Origin: Gulosibacter molinativorax
GTDB taxonomy: Bacteria > Actinomycetota > Actinomycetes > Actinomycetales > Microbacteriaceae
Assembly: GCF_003010915.2 (NCBI RefSeq)
Contig: NZ_CP028426.1
Coordinates: 3,348,001-3,412,000 of the forward strand
DNA: 64,000 nt
Direction: 5' to 3'
Shown: one piece after another, positions 37,172 to 45,043 of the stretch
Layout: every line of letters begins with the position of its first letter
How positions within the stretch are numbered: position 1 is the stretch's first letter
Position numbers and translations under genes: made by a program
Notes under the pieces: model-generated
Told to the model about the DNA's origin: nothing
Databases searched by the model: none
Seen by the model: the letters and a program-made list of their open reading frames with translations, nothing else

Positions 37172-37995
37172 GCAGCGCACCCACAACGAGCCGCGCATCC
37201 ACGCCGAACAATCTCTCACGGACGGTGAACCTGGCCTACACCGGGTTCGATTTACGGCGAAACGTACGCATGTACGGCAACCTCGTTTTCATCGTCGGCC
37301 TCCCGGTCGCGATGTTCGTGATCTTCGGCGGCATGCAGTCCTACTCGGAAATTGAGCTGTGGAATGGTCGCGGTAACGTTTCGGCCCAGATCATGGTGGC
37401 GATGGCGGCCTACGGCGCGGTTATGGCGACCTCGGGACTGGCAGGCACCGCGGCCGTCGAGCTCCAACAGGGCTGGGGGCGGCAGCTCGGGCTCACGCCA
37501 TTTACTCGTGGCGGTTACGTGCTGAGCAAGACGATCGTCGCGCTCGCGCTCGCGGTCCTCCCCATCCTGTCGGTCTACCTTGCGGGCGTTCTGCTTAACG
37601 CGCGGATGGACGGCTGGCTGTGGCCTGCCACCGCCCCGCTCATCCTCGTGGGCGGCATCGTATTTGCCCTCTACGGACTCGCGTTCGGGCTCTTCTTCCG
37701 CAGTGAAAGTGCGGTTGGCGCGTCAAGCGGGCTGATTGTCATCCTGATGTTCCTCGGAAACGCGTTCGTGCCGCTGTCGGGCTTCCTCCTCGATCTTGCG
37801 CCGTTCACCCCGGTTTGGGGCGTCATGCAGCTCGCTCTGTGGCCGCTCAACGAGGGGATGGGGATGGACCCGGATGCGGCCAGCGGCGTGATCGAATACG
37901 CGCTGTGGCAGCCACTGCTGAATATCGCGGTGTGGTCGGCGATCTTTGGTGTCGTCGCCCTGATCGGGGCGCGTCGGGGCACCTCGCGACGTTAG
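37168..37995 (+). CDS. ABC-2-type transporter permease
   Basis: 275 residues, six hydrophobic spans (LVFIVGLPVAMFVIFGGM, IMVAMAAYGAVMATSGL, and others), with the ABC-2 pattern of a long first loop (MQSYSEIELWNGRGNVSAQI). It overlaps the ATPase gene by 4 bases and is followed 9 bases later by the sensor kinase. The pair would export a hydrophobic compound; the substrate is unknown. Confidence 0.88.
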   Translation: MSSAPTTSRASTPNNLSRTVNLAYTGFDLRRNVRMYGNLVFIVGLPVAMFVIFGGMQSYSEIELWNGRGNVSAQIMVAMAAYGAVMATSGLAGTAAVELQQGWGRQLGLTPFTRGGYVLSKTIVALALAVLPILSVYLAGVLLNARMDGWLWPATAPLILVGGIVFALYGLAFGLFFRSESAVGASSGLIVILMFLGNAFVPLSGFLLDLAPFTPVWGVMQLALWPLNEGMGMDPDAASGVIEYALWQPLLNIAVWSAIFGVVALIGARRGTSRR

Positions 37996-38004
37996 ATTGG
38001 CGAT

Positions 38005-39171
38005 ATGGGCACGACACCGGGCATGACACCGGGCGCAACACGCGGTGCGACAGCCGGCGCGACACGGGTCACGGAGACTGAGCGGGGTGAGCAGCGCAAT
38101 GCTCGCCTCGCCAGCCTTCGTTATTCGAGCGTCTGGCTCGTCTTTCTTGCTATCCCGGCCATTCTTGTCGCTCTCACCTCCGATGCGGGGCCGTTCTGGG
38201 ACTGGATCGCATACGGAGCGCTTGCTGCCTTCGGCGCGGTCTACCTCTGCGGCTTCGTGTTCGTTCCCCGCGAGGAAATGCTGAGCGAGTCGAATCCTTG
38301 GCCGCGCTGGGGATGGTTCGTGTTGATTCTGCTGGCGCTTGTCGCACTGGCGGCGCTGATGCTGCCCGCTCTGGGCCTCAACGTGTTTGCGCTCTCGCCC
38401 TATTTCGCGGGATACGGCCTGTTCCTCTTACCGCTGCGGCCGGGGTTGGTCTGGTTCGCGCTGGTGGCCGTGGTGACAGGGGGGCTCGTATGGCTCATCC
38501 TCGGACATGTCGACTTCGGTGCTGTGACGGGGCCCGTGATCGCGAATAGCTTCGTCGTGATCGTGCGCCTGGTGTTCGCGTGGACCGCGACGGAAGAACG
38601 CACTCGGGTCGAGCTCGCCGCGGTGCAGGAGCGCGCAGAGGTGTCTCGCGACGTGCACGACATCCTGGGCCACACGCTCACCGTGATCGCGCTGAAAACG
38701 CAGCTCGCGAGACGCACCCTTCGCGAAGATCCGGCGCGGGCGGAAACCGAACTGGATGAGGTGCTCGCGCACACCCAGACCGCGCTCGACGAGGTGCGGG
38801 CCACCGTCGGCCGACTGCGTACTCCCGAGCTCGCAGCGCAGCTGGCCGCGGCCAAGACGGCACTCGCGACGAAGGACATCCGCCTCGTCGTTCGCGGCAG
38901 CAGCGACGACGTGGCGGTCGAACACCGAGCGCTCTTCGCGTGGGCGATTCGCGAGGGCGTGACCAATATCGTGCGGCATTCCGGGGCAACCACGTGCACC
39001 GTGACGCTGTCGCGACATGCGCTCGTGGTTCACGACGATGGCATCGGCATGGCGGCGGCCGAGGGTAACGGGCTCTCGGGGCTCCGACGGAGGACCGAAG
39101 ATGCGGGAGGGAAACTGACGCTCGAGGGCGTGGATGGCCGGGGAACGACGCTGGAGGTGAGGTTCGCGTGA
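38005..39171 (+). CDS. Sensor histidine kinase, DesK/NarL-type (HisKA_3)
   Basis: 388 residues. The N-terminus has a short degenerate repeat (TPGMTPGATRGATAGATR), then about five membrane spans, then the dimerisation motif RAEVSRDVHDILGHTLTVIALK with the phospho-His, and the ATP domain ending DDGIGMAAAEGNGLSGLRRR. It lacks a large extracellular domain, so it probably senses the membrane itself, as DesK and LiaS-type kinases do. TAGATT lies 6 bases before the ATG (37993-37998), so the kinase may also have its own leaderless promoter. It overlaps the response regulator by 4 bases. Confidence 0.92.
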   Translation: MGTTPGMTPGATRGATAGATRVTETERGEQRNARLASLRYSSVWLVFLAIPAILVALTSDAGPFWDWIAYGALAAFGAVYLCGFVFVPREEMLSESNPWPRWGWFVLILLALVALAALMLPALGLNVFALSPYFAGYGLFLLPLRPGLVWFALVAVVTGGLVWLILGHVDFGAVTGPVIANSFVVIVRLVFAWTATEERTRVELAAVQERAEVSRDVHDILGHTLTVIALKTQLARRTLREDPARAETELDEVLAHTQTALDEVRATVGRLRTPELAAQLAAAKTALATKDIRLVVRGSSDDVAVEHRALFAWAIREGVTNIVRHSGATTCTVTLSRHALVVHDDGIGMAAAEGNGLSGLRRRTEDAGGKLTLEGVDGRGTTLEVRFA

Positions 39172-39788
39172 CCGATACCATTCGCATTCTGATTGCTGAC
39201 GACCAGGACCTCGTGCGAGGAGCGCTCGCCGCCCTCCTGTCGATGGAGCCCGATCTCGAGGTGGTAGCGCAAGCGGGGCGCGGGGACGAGGTGCTCGCGC
39301 TCGTGCGCGAATTTGACGTCGATGTTGCGCTGCTCGATATCGAGATGCCGGGGGCGAACGGTATCGACGTTGCCGAGGCGCTCCGTGACGCGGGGATCCC
39401 CACCCGTGCCCTCATCGTCACCACGTTCGGTCGGCCCGGGTACCTCCGGCGTGCCATGGCGGCCGGGGCGGCGGGATTCGTGGTCAAGGACACTCCCGCC
39501 GAACAGCTCGCGGATGCGGTGCGTGCCGTCTTCCGGGGAGAGCGCGTGGTCGATCCCGCGCTCGCCGCCGAGACACTTGATTTCGGGGTGAATCCGCTGA
39601 CGGGCAGGGAGATGGATGTGCTGAACGCTGCGCGCGACGGCAGCTCGGTGCGAGAGATCGCCAAGAAGCTCATGCTCTCGGGCGGAACCGTGCGCAATCA
39701 CCTCTCCTCGGCGATGGGCAAGACCGGGGCGGCGAACCGCGCGGAGGCCGTCCACATCGCGCTCGAACGCGGCTGGCTGCTCGAATAG
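39168..39788 (+). CDS. Response regulator, LuxR/NarL type
   Basis: 206 residues from a GTG overlapping the kinase stop (GTGA). Receiver domain: acidic pocket IADDQDLV, phospho-Asp in VALLDIEMPG, Thr in ALIVTTFG and Lys in VVKDTP. A LuxR helix-turn-helix follows: LTGREMDVLNAARDGSSVREIAKKLMLSGGTVRNHLSSAMGKTGA. It likely binds the perfect inverted repeat upstream of the ABC genes. Confidence 0.94.
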   Translation: MTDTIRILIADDQDLVRGALAALLSMEPDLEVVAQAGRGDEVLALVREFDVDVALLDIEMPGANGIDVAEALRDAGIPTRALIVTTFGRPGYLRRAMAAGAAGFVVKDTPAEQLADAVRAVFRGERVVDPALAAETLDFGVNPLTGREMDVLNAARDGSSVREIAKKLMLSGGTVRNHLSSAMGKTGAANRAEAVHIALERGWLLE

Positions 39789-39840
39789 GGCCGGGGAGTT
39801 CGGCCCTCGCTTCCGAGGAATTCATTTACCTAGTGCCGTC

Positions 39841-39852
39841 TAAGCTGGTGGC
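39841..39852 (+). promoter_or_regulatory. Leaderless -10 element for gpmA
   Basis: TAAGCT (39841-39846), then 6 bases and the ATG at 39853; no ribosome site. Confidence 0.5.
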
Positions 39853-40608
39853 ATGAACGCACCGCTGACGCTCATCCTGGTTCGCCACGGCCAGAGCGAA
39901 TGGAATGAAAAGAACCTGTTCACCGGATGGGTGGACGTAGACCTGACTGAAAAGGGCCGTGCCGAAGCGGTTCGTGCTGGGGAGCTCCTGCGCGAAGCGG
40001 GTCTCGCCCCGGACATCCTCTACACCTCCCGACTCACCCGCGCGATTGATACCGCGAACATCGCGCTCAAGACCGCAGGCCGCGGCTGGATCGACGTCAA
40101 GCGCGACTGGCGACTCAACGAACGCCACTACGGCGCCCTGCAGGGCAAGGACAAGGCCCAGATCCGCGATGAGTTCGGCGAAGAGCAATTCATGACCTGG
40201 CGCCGTTCCTACGACACACCGCCGCCGCAGCTCGCCGATGACAGCGAGTGGTCGCAGGTGAACGACCCGCGCTACGCCGGCCTTGGCGACGAGCTGCCCC
40301 GCACCGAGTGCCTCAAGGACGTGCTCGAGCGCCTGCTGCCGTACTGGGAGTCTGACATTTCGCAGGATCTTCGCGCTGGCAAGACCGTCCTCGTGGCGGC
40401 GCACGGCAACTCGCTGCGCGCACTCGTGAAGCACCTCGACGGCATTTCAGACGACGACATCTCGAGCCTCAACATCCCTACCGGTATTCCGCTCGTGTAC
40501 AAGCTCGACGCGGAGACGCTCCAGCCGGTCGAGCCTGCAGCGTACCTCGACCCCGAGGCTGCCGCGGCCGGCGCCGCAGCCGTCGCGAGCCAGGGCGAGA
40601 AGAAGTAG
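39853..40608 (+). CDS. gpmA: 2,3-bisphosphoglycerate-dependent phosphoglycerate mutase
   Basis: 251 residues. Catalytic motif [27 protein letters not shown] with the phospho-His, plus [27 protein letters not shown] and the second His in [17 protein letters not shown]. It interconverts 3- and 2-phosphoglycerate in glycolysis. Its placement beside senX3-regX3 reproduces the mycobacterial gpm1-senX3-regX3 order. An Ala-rich tail ends the protein. Confidence 0.97.
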   Translation: MNAPLTLILVRHGQSEWNEKNLFTGWVDVDLTEKGRAEAVRAGELLREAGLAPDILYTSRLTRAIDTANIALKTAGRGWIDVKRDWRLNERHYGALQGKDKAQIRDEFGEEQFMTWRRSYDTPPPQLADDSEWSQVNDPRYAGLGDELPRTECLKDVLERLLPYWESDISQDLRAGKTVLVAAHGNSLRALVKHLDGISDDDISSLNIPTGIPLVYKLDAETLQPVEPAAYLDPEAAAAGAAAVASQGEKK

Positions 40609-40640
40609 CCACTGAAGTACAAGCACCACCCTAGCTAGCA

Positions 40641-40680
40641 ACGTAGAACGCCCCAGCCAATTGGCTGGGGCGTTCTACGT
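40641..40680. terminator. Perfect 40-base palindrome between gpmA and phoU
   Basis: Two 20-base arms (40641-40660 and 40661-40680) are exactly complementary with no spacer. The centre is GCCAATTGGC. The position between convergent genes implies a bidirectional terminator; there is no T-run. Confidence 0.8.
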
Positions 40681-40702
40681 GTGTCGACGGAGCGTCGAGT
40701 GA

Positions 40703-41368
40703 CTACTCGCCCGGCTCGATGTCCTCGATTGAGCCTTCCTGCATGTAGCGCATGCGGCGGGCGATGCTCACCGCGTGGTCCGAGAAGCGCTCGAAGTAGC
40801 GGTTCGCGAGGGTCGCGTCAACGATCTGGGATGCGGGGATGTCGCCAGCCTGCTCGTGCTGGGTGAGAAACTCGAGCACCTCCTTGTGGATGGCGTCGAC
40901 CGCGTCGTCTGCTTCGATGATTTCGTCGATGAGGTCCGACTCTTCGGTCTCGAGCAGGCGGACAACGCGCTCGGCCTGAGCGACGTCGAGCTCGCCGACG
41001 CGGGTGAACCGGTCGCGGAGGTCCGCGGGTGCCGAGGCCTCGGGGTAGCGGAGGCGGGCGAGCTGAGCGATGTGGGCGGCGAGGTCACCCATACGCTCGA
41101 GGGCAGCGGTGATTCGCATGGTCGCGACGATGAAGCGCAGGTCGCGCGCTACGGGCGACTGCATGAGGAGGATCTCCACGCCGAGGTCGTCGACTCGGAG
41201 CGTCGACTCGTCGATCTTGAGGTCATCACTGATGACCTGGTCGGCGAGCCCCACATCCGAGTGGTTGAAAGCCGCGGTCGCACGCGTAATTGCCGAGTGC
41301 ACATCCTTTGAAATTGCAACGAGGCCGGACTGAACGTCGGCAAGTTCTTGCTGGAATACTTCGCGCAT
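40703..41368 (-). CDS. phoU: Phosphate transport regulator PhoU
   Basis: 221 residues from the ATG at 41368, which has AAAGG 6 bases upstream; the ATG at 41374 abuts that site. All-helical, with two PhoU repeats carrying the metal-binding E(R/A)..D patterns (ALERMGDLAAHIAQLARLRYP and ANRYFERFSDHAVSIARRMRYM). It links the Pst transporter to the sensor kinase and silences it when phosphate is plentiful. It is divergent from senX3 and away from pstB. Confidence 0.95.
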   Translation of the reverse strand: MREVFQQELADVQSGLVAISKDVHSAITRATAAFNHSDVGLADQVISDDLKIDESTLRVDDLGVEILLMQSPVARDLRFIVATMRITAALERMGDLAAHIAQLARLRYPEASAPADLRDRFTRVGELDVAQAERVVRLLETEESDLIDEIIEADDAVDAIHKEVLEFLTQHEQAGDIPASQIVDATLANRYFERFSDHAVSIARRMRYMQEGSIEDIEPGE

Positions 41369-41490
41369 TGGCATCCTTTAGATATTTGCTGGGTGGAACT
41401 TAACAGCTTCCTTGAACCCTAGCGGTGAAGAACCGGGAATGTATCAGTGTGAGAACGTACGCGCGGGAGCTTTCCTCACGGTGTCCGGGC

Positions 41491-41508
41491 GGTAACCACT
41501 CGTTAACC
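41491..41508 (+). promoter_or_regulatory. PHO box upstream of senX3
   Basis: GGTAACCACTCGTTAACC: two GTTAACC-type repeats (GGTAACC and GTTAACC) with an 11-base period, about 33 bases upstream of the -10 TAGAGT. It lies in the phoU-senX3 divergent region and may serve both genes. Confidence 0.75.
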
Positions 41509-41541
41509 TTCGTACGGCAATCGGCGGGCGTGGCCCTCATC

Positions 41542-41553
41542 TAGAGTTGCGTT
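41542..41553 (+). promoter_or_regulatory. Leaderless -10 element for senX3
   Basis: TAGAGT (41542-41547), then 6 bases and the ATG at 41554. Confidence 0.55.
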
Positions 41554-42756
41554 ATGACTTCGACAGCGGCCATTTATGCAAGTGTTGGTCTGGGCATTGT
41601 GGTCGGTCTCGTCATCGCGACGTTGGTCTATGTCATTCAACGTGCGCGCTCGGAGGCGGCCGCGAGCTCCCAGCCCGCGCTATCCAAAGACGTCGAAGAG
41701 GTTCTCGCCGCACTCCCGCAGATCGCGATCGTGTCCGATCCCTCGCATCAGGTGATCCGGGCGAGTTTTGGCGCGACTAACGCGGGGCTTGTGACCCGCA
41801 ACGGGCGGCTCGCCTCGACCATCGTGCCGGTTGCGGCGAAAGCCTGGGAGAGTGAGCATCCGGTCGAGGCGACGAAGAAAGTGCCGCGCGGACCGTTCGG
41901 TTCAGCGGGGCTCGAGTACCGCCTCCGCTCGACGCGTCTCGCGCCCAGATTCATCCTGACGTTGGCCCAGGACGTGACCGAGTCGGTTCGGGTCGAGGCC
42001 GTTCGCCGCGATTTCGTGGCCAACGTATCGCACGAGCTGAAGACCCCGATCGGAGCGATCACGCTGCTCGCCGAGGCGGTGCAGGAAGCGGCGGACGACA
42101 CCGAGCAGGTGCGCTATTTCGCGGGCCGGATGCTCATCGAAAGCGATCGACTGGGTCGCCTGACGCGTGAGCTCATCGACCTGAGCCGCTTGCAAGCCAT
42201 GGACACCCTCGAAAACGCTGAGGTCGTGGACATGTCCGACGTCGTGCAGCAGGCGATCGACCTGACTCAGGTCCCCGCAAATGCCAAGAACATCCGGGTG
42301 CGTGCCAAGACGGTGTCGAACGCGCAGGTCTGGGGCGATGAGTCGTTCCTGCTGATGTGTGTGCAGAACCTGATCACGAATGCCATTACCTACTCTCCCG
42401 AGAATTCGAGCGTGGGCCTCGGGATGCGCATCGCCGACGACGCCATCGAAATCTCGGTGGCCGACCAGGGGATCGGCATCAGCCAGGAAGATCAACAGCG
42501 GATCTTCGAGCGCTTCTACCGGGTGGATGCTGCGCGCTCGCGCAATACCGGCGGCACGGGTCTCGGACTGAGCATCGTGCGGCACATCGTCGAGAACCAC
42601 GGCGGCGAGATTCAGGTGTGGTCGAAGCCCGGTCAGGGATCGACCTTCACCGTCCGGCTGCCGCTACTCGAACCGACCCGGCAGGCGAGTGCGCTGCATG
42701 AATCGCAACAGACCGCGGCGATTCAGCTCCCGAAGAATTCGTCTGATCGGCGCTAA
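41554..42756 (+). CDS. senX3: Phosphate-sensing histidine kinase SenX3/PhoR
   Basis: 400 residues. One N-terminal membrane span (AIYASVGLGIVVGLVIATLVYVI), a PAS-like region (~45-140), the dimerisation motif RRDFVANVSHELKTPIGAITLLAEA with the phospho-His, and a complete HATPase domain (N box LITNAITYSP, G1 VADQGIGIS, G2 GGTGLGLSIV). Position next to gpmA, phoU and regX3, plus a PHO box, identifies it as the SenX3/PhoR kinase that responds to phosphate shortage through PstSCAB-PhoU. Confidence 0.94.
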   Translation: MTSTAAIYASVGLGIVVGLVIATLVYVIQRARSEAAASSQPALSKDVEEVLAALPQIAIVSDPSHQVIRASFGATNAGLVTRNGRLASTIVPVAAKAWESEHPVEATKKVPRGPFGSAGLEYRLRSTRLAPRFILTLAQDVTESVRVEAVRRDFVANVSHELKTPIGAITLLAEAVQEAADDTEQVRYFAGRMLIESDRLGRLTRELIDLSRLQAMDTLENAEVVDMSDVVQQAIDLTQVPANAKNIRVRAKTVSNAQVWGDESFLLMCVQNLITNAITYSPENSSVGLGMRIADDAIEISVADQGIGISQEDQQRIFERFYRVDAARSRNTGGTGLGLSIVRHIVENHGGEIQVWSKPGQGSTFTVRLPLLEPTRQASALHESQQTAAIQLPKNSSDRR

Positions 42757-42767
42757 AGACTCCGTCC

Positions 42768-42789
42768 GTTCACCATTCGTTAGCCGTTC
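42768..42789 (+). promoter_or_regulatory. PHO box upstream of regX3
   Basis: GTTCACCATTC is followed directly by GTTAGCCGTTC: two 11-base direct repeats, the closest match in the window to the actinobacterial PHO box. CACAAT (42795-42800) lies 6 bases before the GTG at 42807. Confidence 0.8.
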
Positions 42790-42806
42790 GTATGCACAAT
42801 GGAATG

Positions 42807-43490
42807 GTGACCCGAATCTTGATTGTTGAGGATGAGTCCTCGCTCCACGAACCACTGGCCTTCCTCCTGAACCGTGAAGGGTACGAGACTGCGGTTGCGG
42901 AAAATGGCAACGACGCGGTTGAGCTATTTGAACGCGACGGCGCTGATTTGATCCTCCTCGACCTGATGCTTCCGGGTATGCCGGGCACCGAGGTCTGCAA
43001 ACGAATCCGCGCGATCTCGGCCGTGCCGATCATCATGCTGACGGCGAAGGACTCGGAGGTCGACATCATTGTCGGGCTTGAACTTGGGGCGGACGATTAC
43101 GTCACCAAGCCCTATTCGACCCGGGAACTGTTGGCGCGCATCCGGGCGGTGCTTCGTCGGGCCGAACAGGTCGAAGAAGACGAGGACGACGGCATCGTCG
43201 AGGTAAATGACATCCGGATGGATGTCGACCGGCACACCGTAGTGGTCCGTGGCCAGCTCACCCAGATGCCGCTGAAGGAATTCGAACTGCTCGAGTTTCT
43301 GATGCGCAACTCGGGCCGCGTGCTCACGCGCGGGCAGCTCATCGATCGGGTCTGGGGACCGGACTACTACGGGGACACGAAGACCCTCGACGTGCACATT
43401 AAGCGCATCCGCTCGCGCATCGAGGTCGCGCCGTCATCGCCGAAGCTGCTCGTGACCGTACGCGGGCTCGGGTACCGCTTCGAGGGTTAG
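42807..43490 (+). CDS. regX3: Phosphate response regulator RegX3/PhoP (OmpR type)
   Basis: 227 residues from the GTG at 42807 (the ATG at 42792 lies inside the promoter). Receiver: LIVEDESSLHEPL, phospho-Asp in LILLDLMLPGM, LTAKDSEVD and the KPYSTRELLARI end. A winged-helix OmpR DNA-binding domain follows (PLKEFELLEFLMRNSGRVLTRGQLIDRVWG, KTLDVHIKRIRSRIE). It should bind the GTTYACC direct repeats found before pstS, senX3 and itself, so the circuit is autoregulated. Confidence 0.95.
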   Translation: MTRILIVEDESSLHEPLAFLLNREGYETAVAENGNDAVELFERDGADLILLDLMLPGMPGTEVCKRIRAISAVPIIMLTAKDSEVDIIVGLELGADDYVTKPYSTRELLARIRAVLRRAEQVEEDEDDGIVEVNDIRMDVDRHTVVVRGQLTQMPLKEFELLEFLMRNSGRVLTRGQLIDRVWGPDYYGDTKTLDVHIKRIRSRIEVAPSSPKLLVTVRGLGYRFEG

Positions 43491-43580
43491 CCGGATCCGC
43501 CGGTGCTGGCGCGTTTCAGGCGCTGGCACCGGATGCACACCTTGAGTTCGGTCAGGAGAACCGGGTGTGCGGAAACGAAA

Positions 43581-43612
43581 GCGGGCGGACATCCAATTGG
43601 AAGCCCGCCCGC
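43581..43612. terminator. Bidirectional terminator between regX3 and the lipoprotein gene
   Basis: GCGGGCGG (43581-43588) pairs with CCGCCCGC (43605-43612), with a TCCAATTGGA palindrome in the loop. On the minus strand it is followed by a T-rich stretch (CTTTCGTTTCC). Confidence 0.7.
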
Positions 43613-43625
43613 CTGCTTACTAAAC

Positions 43626-44234
43626 CTATTCCGCTGGCTGTGCGGGGTCGCCCTCGACAGTACCTTCGTCGACACCGGCATCCGGCGTTGCGACCGGAGT
43701 TTCGGTTGCGTTCTCCGCGGGGGCGGGCTCAGGCATCAGGGTTGCGTACTCCTCGAGCACACCGTCCTGCTGGTCAGAGCCGAGGACGGGAACCATCACG
43801 ACTTCCTCGGCCGTCTGCGACGCGCCTTCGGAGTCGGTGTAGGTCGACGAGAACGTCACTGCGACGGTCGTACCGCTGACGAACTCAGTGCCGGAGACGA
43901 GTTCGGGGCCCGCATCGCCGTAGCCAACCTTGAGGACGTTCTTGTCCATGTTGGCGCTGATCGGGTTCTCCACGGTCGAGGAGCCGACCTGTGCGGTGAC
44001 GGTGGCGTCCTCGGTGCTGCGGTTCACCGCTGTGAAGACCAGGTTGGCGTCCGATGCTTCGTCGGTGGTGAAGAGCATGGCGTTCTGCACGCTGACGCCG
44101 CCGAGGTCAGCGCTGATGCCGTCGCTCGCGTCGTACTTCAACTCGGTGCGCTGGGGGCTAATCATGTTGCAACCAGTCAGCCCAACGCCGATGGCGAGGG
44201 CAATCGCGGCTGCGGCAACGGCGCGGATCTTCAC
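43626..44234 (-). CDS. LpqE-like lipoprotein beside carD
   Basis: 202 residues. The signal peptide AVAAAAIALAIGVGLTGC ends in a lipobox (LTGC), so the protein is anchored on the outer face of the membrane. The mature part is a beta-rich domain (residues ~25-160) with a disordered acidic, Pro-rich tail (PEPAPAENATETPVATPDAG). In mycobacteria the gene beside carD-ispD-ispF-cysS is lpqE, and the same synteny holds here; that family resembles copper chaperone PCu(A)C proteins. I see no obvious Met/His copper motif, so the copper role is not supported by sequence. Confidence 0.7.
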   Translation of the reverse strand: MKIRAVAAAAIALAIGVGLTGCNMISPQRTELKYDASDGISADLGGVSVQNAMLFTTDEASDANLVFTAVNRSTEDATVTAQVGSSTVENPISANMDKNVLKVGYGDAGPELVSGTEFVSGTTVAVTFSSTYTDSEGASQTAEEVVMVPVLGSDQQDGVLEEYATLMPEPAPAENATETPVATPDAGVDEGTVEGDPAQPAE

Positions 44235-44377
44235 TGCAGGGGCCTCCTGGTCACGGTGCGAATTGCCTGTGAAAACAATTCGCGGTTACAAACCTGGGTC
44301 AAGCCTAGCCGATTGCATTCGTTGCATTCGCACATCGGGCCGATTTCGCGGAGCGATTCTCGAGCGGCGCGAAATCC

Positions 44378-44399
44378 TAGCACTGATCCGTGCTAAAAT
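44378..44399 (+). promoter_or_regulatory. carD promoter with an overlapping palindrome
   Basis: The -10 TAAAAT (44394-44399) overlaps the right half of TAGCAC-TGATCC-GTGCTA (44378-44395). A GAGGGGA ribosome site follows before the ATG at 44432, so this message has a leader. Confidence 0.55.
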
Positions 44400-44431
44400 A
44401 GACAAATCTGCGTAAGTGAGGGGAACTATTT

Positions 44432-44914
44432 ATGAAGCTTGAGGTCGGAGAGACCGTCGTTTACCCACACCACGGTGCGGCAACGATCGAAGAGGTCAAG
44501 ACCCGGGTGATTCGGGGCGAAGAGAAAATGTACCTGAAGCTCAACGTGGCTCAGGGCGACCTCACCATTGAAGTTCCGGCTGACAACGTCGAACTCGTCG
44601 GTGTACGCGACGTTATTGATGAGAAGGGCCTCGAAGAGGTATTCGACGTGCTACGTGCGCCGATCACCGAAGAGCCGACCAACTGGTCGCGCCGTTACAA
44701 GTCCAACATGGAGAAGCTCGCGTCGGGTGACGTCATCAAGGTGTCGGAAGTCGTCCGCGACCTGTGGCGTCGTGACCAGGACAAGGGCCTCTCGGCCGGC
44801 GAGAAGCGGATGCTCTCGAAGGCCCGCCAGGTGCTCGTCTCGGAGCTCGCGCTCGCGGAAGAAACCAGCGAAGACGCTGCCAACGAACACCTCGATCAGG
44901 TTCTCGCGTCTTAG
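44432..44914 (+). CDS. carD: CarD family RNA-polymerase-binding regulator
   Basis: 160 residues, standard length. The N-terminal Tudor-like domain that binds the RNA polymerase beta subunit is residues 1-60 ([52 protein letters not shown]). The helical C-terminal DNA-binding domain shows [32 protein letters not shown] with its conserved Trp. CarD stabilises open complexes, especially at rRNA promoters, and is essential in mycobacteria. A strong terminator follows. Confidence 0.97.
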   Translation: MKLEVGETVVYPHHGAATIEEVKTRVIRGEEKMYLKLNVAQGDLTIEVPADNVELVGVRDVIDEKGLEEVFDVLRAPITEEPTNWSRRYKSNMEKLASGDVIKVSEVVRDLWRRDQDKGLSAGEKRMLSKARQVLVSELALAEETSEDAANEHLDQVLAS

Positions 44915-44940
44915 TCACGCAAGCCGGATCGATCCACCCT

Positions 44941-44985
44941 CGAAGCCCGTCCCAATGTCGCCCTGCGCGACGGGGACGGGCTTCG
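44941..44985 (+). terminator. Intrinsic terminator after carD
   Basis: CGAAGCCCGTCCC (44941-44953) and GGGACGGGCTTCG (44973-44985) form a 13-bp perfect stem, with an inner GTCG...CGAC. The following bases are TCGTTTCCC. Confidence 0.8.
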
Positions 44986-45043
44986 TCGTTTCCCAGGGCA
45001 GGTCAGGGCCTTGGCGCGCGCCACGTGTGCCAAGCTTGCCGTC

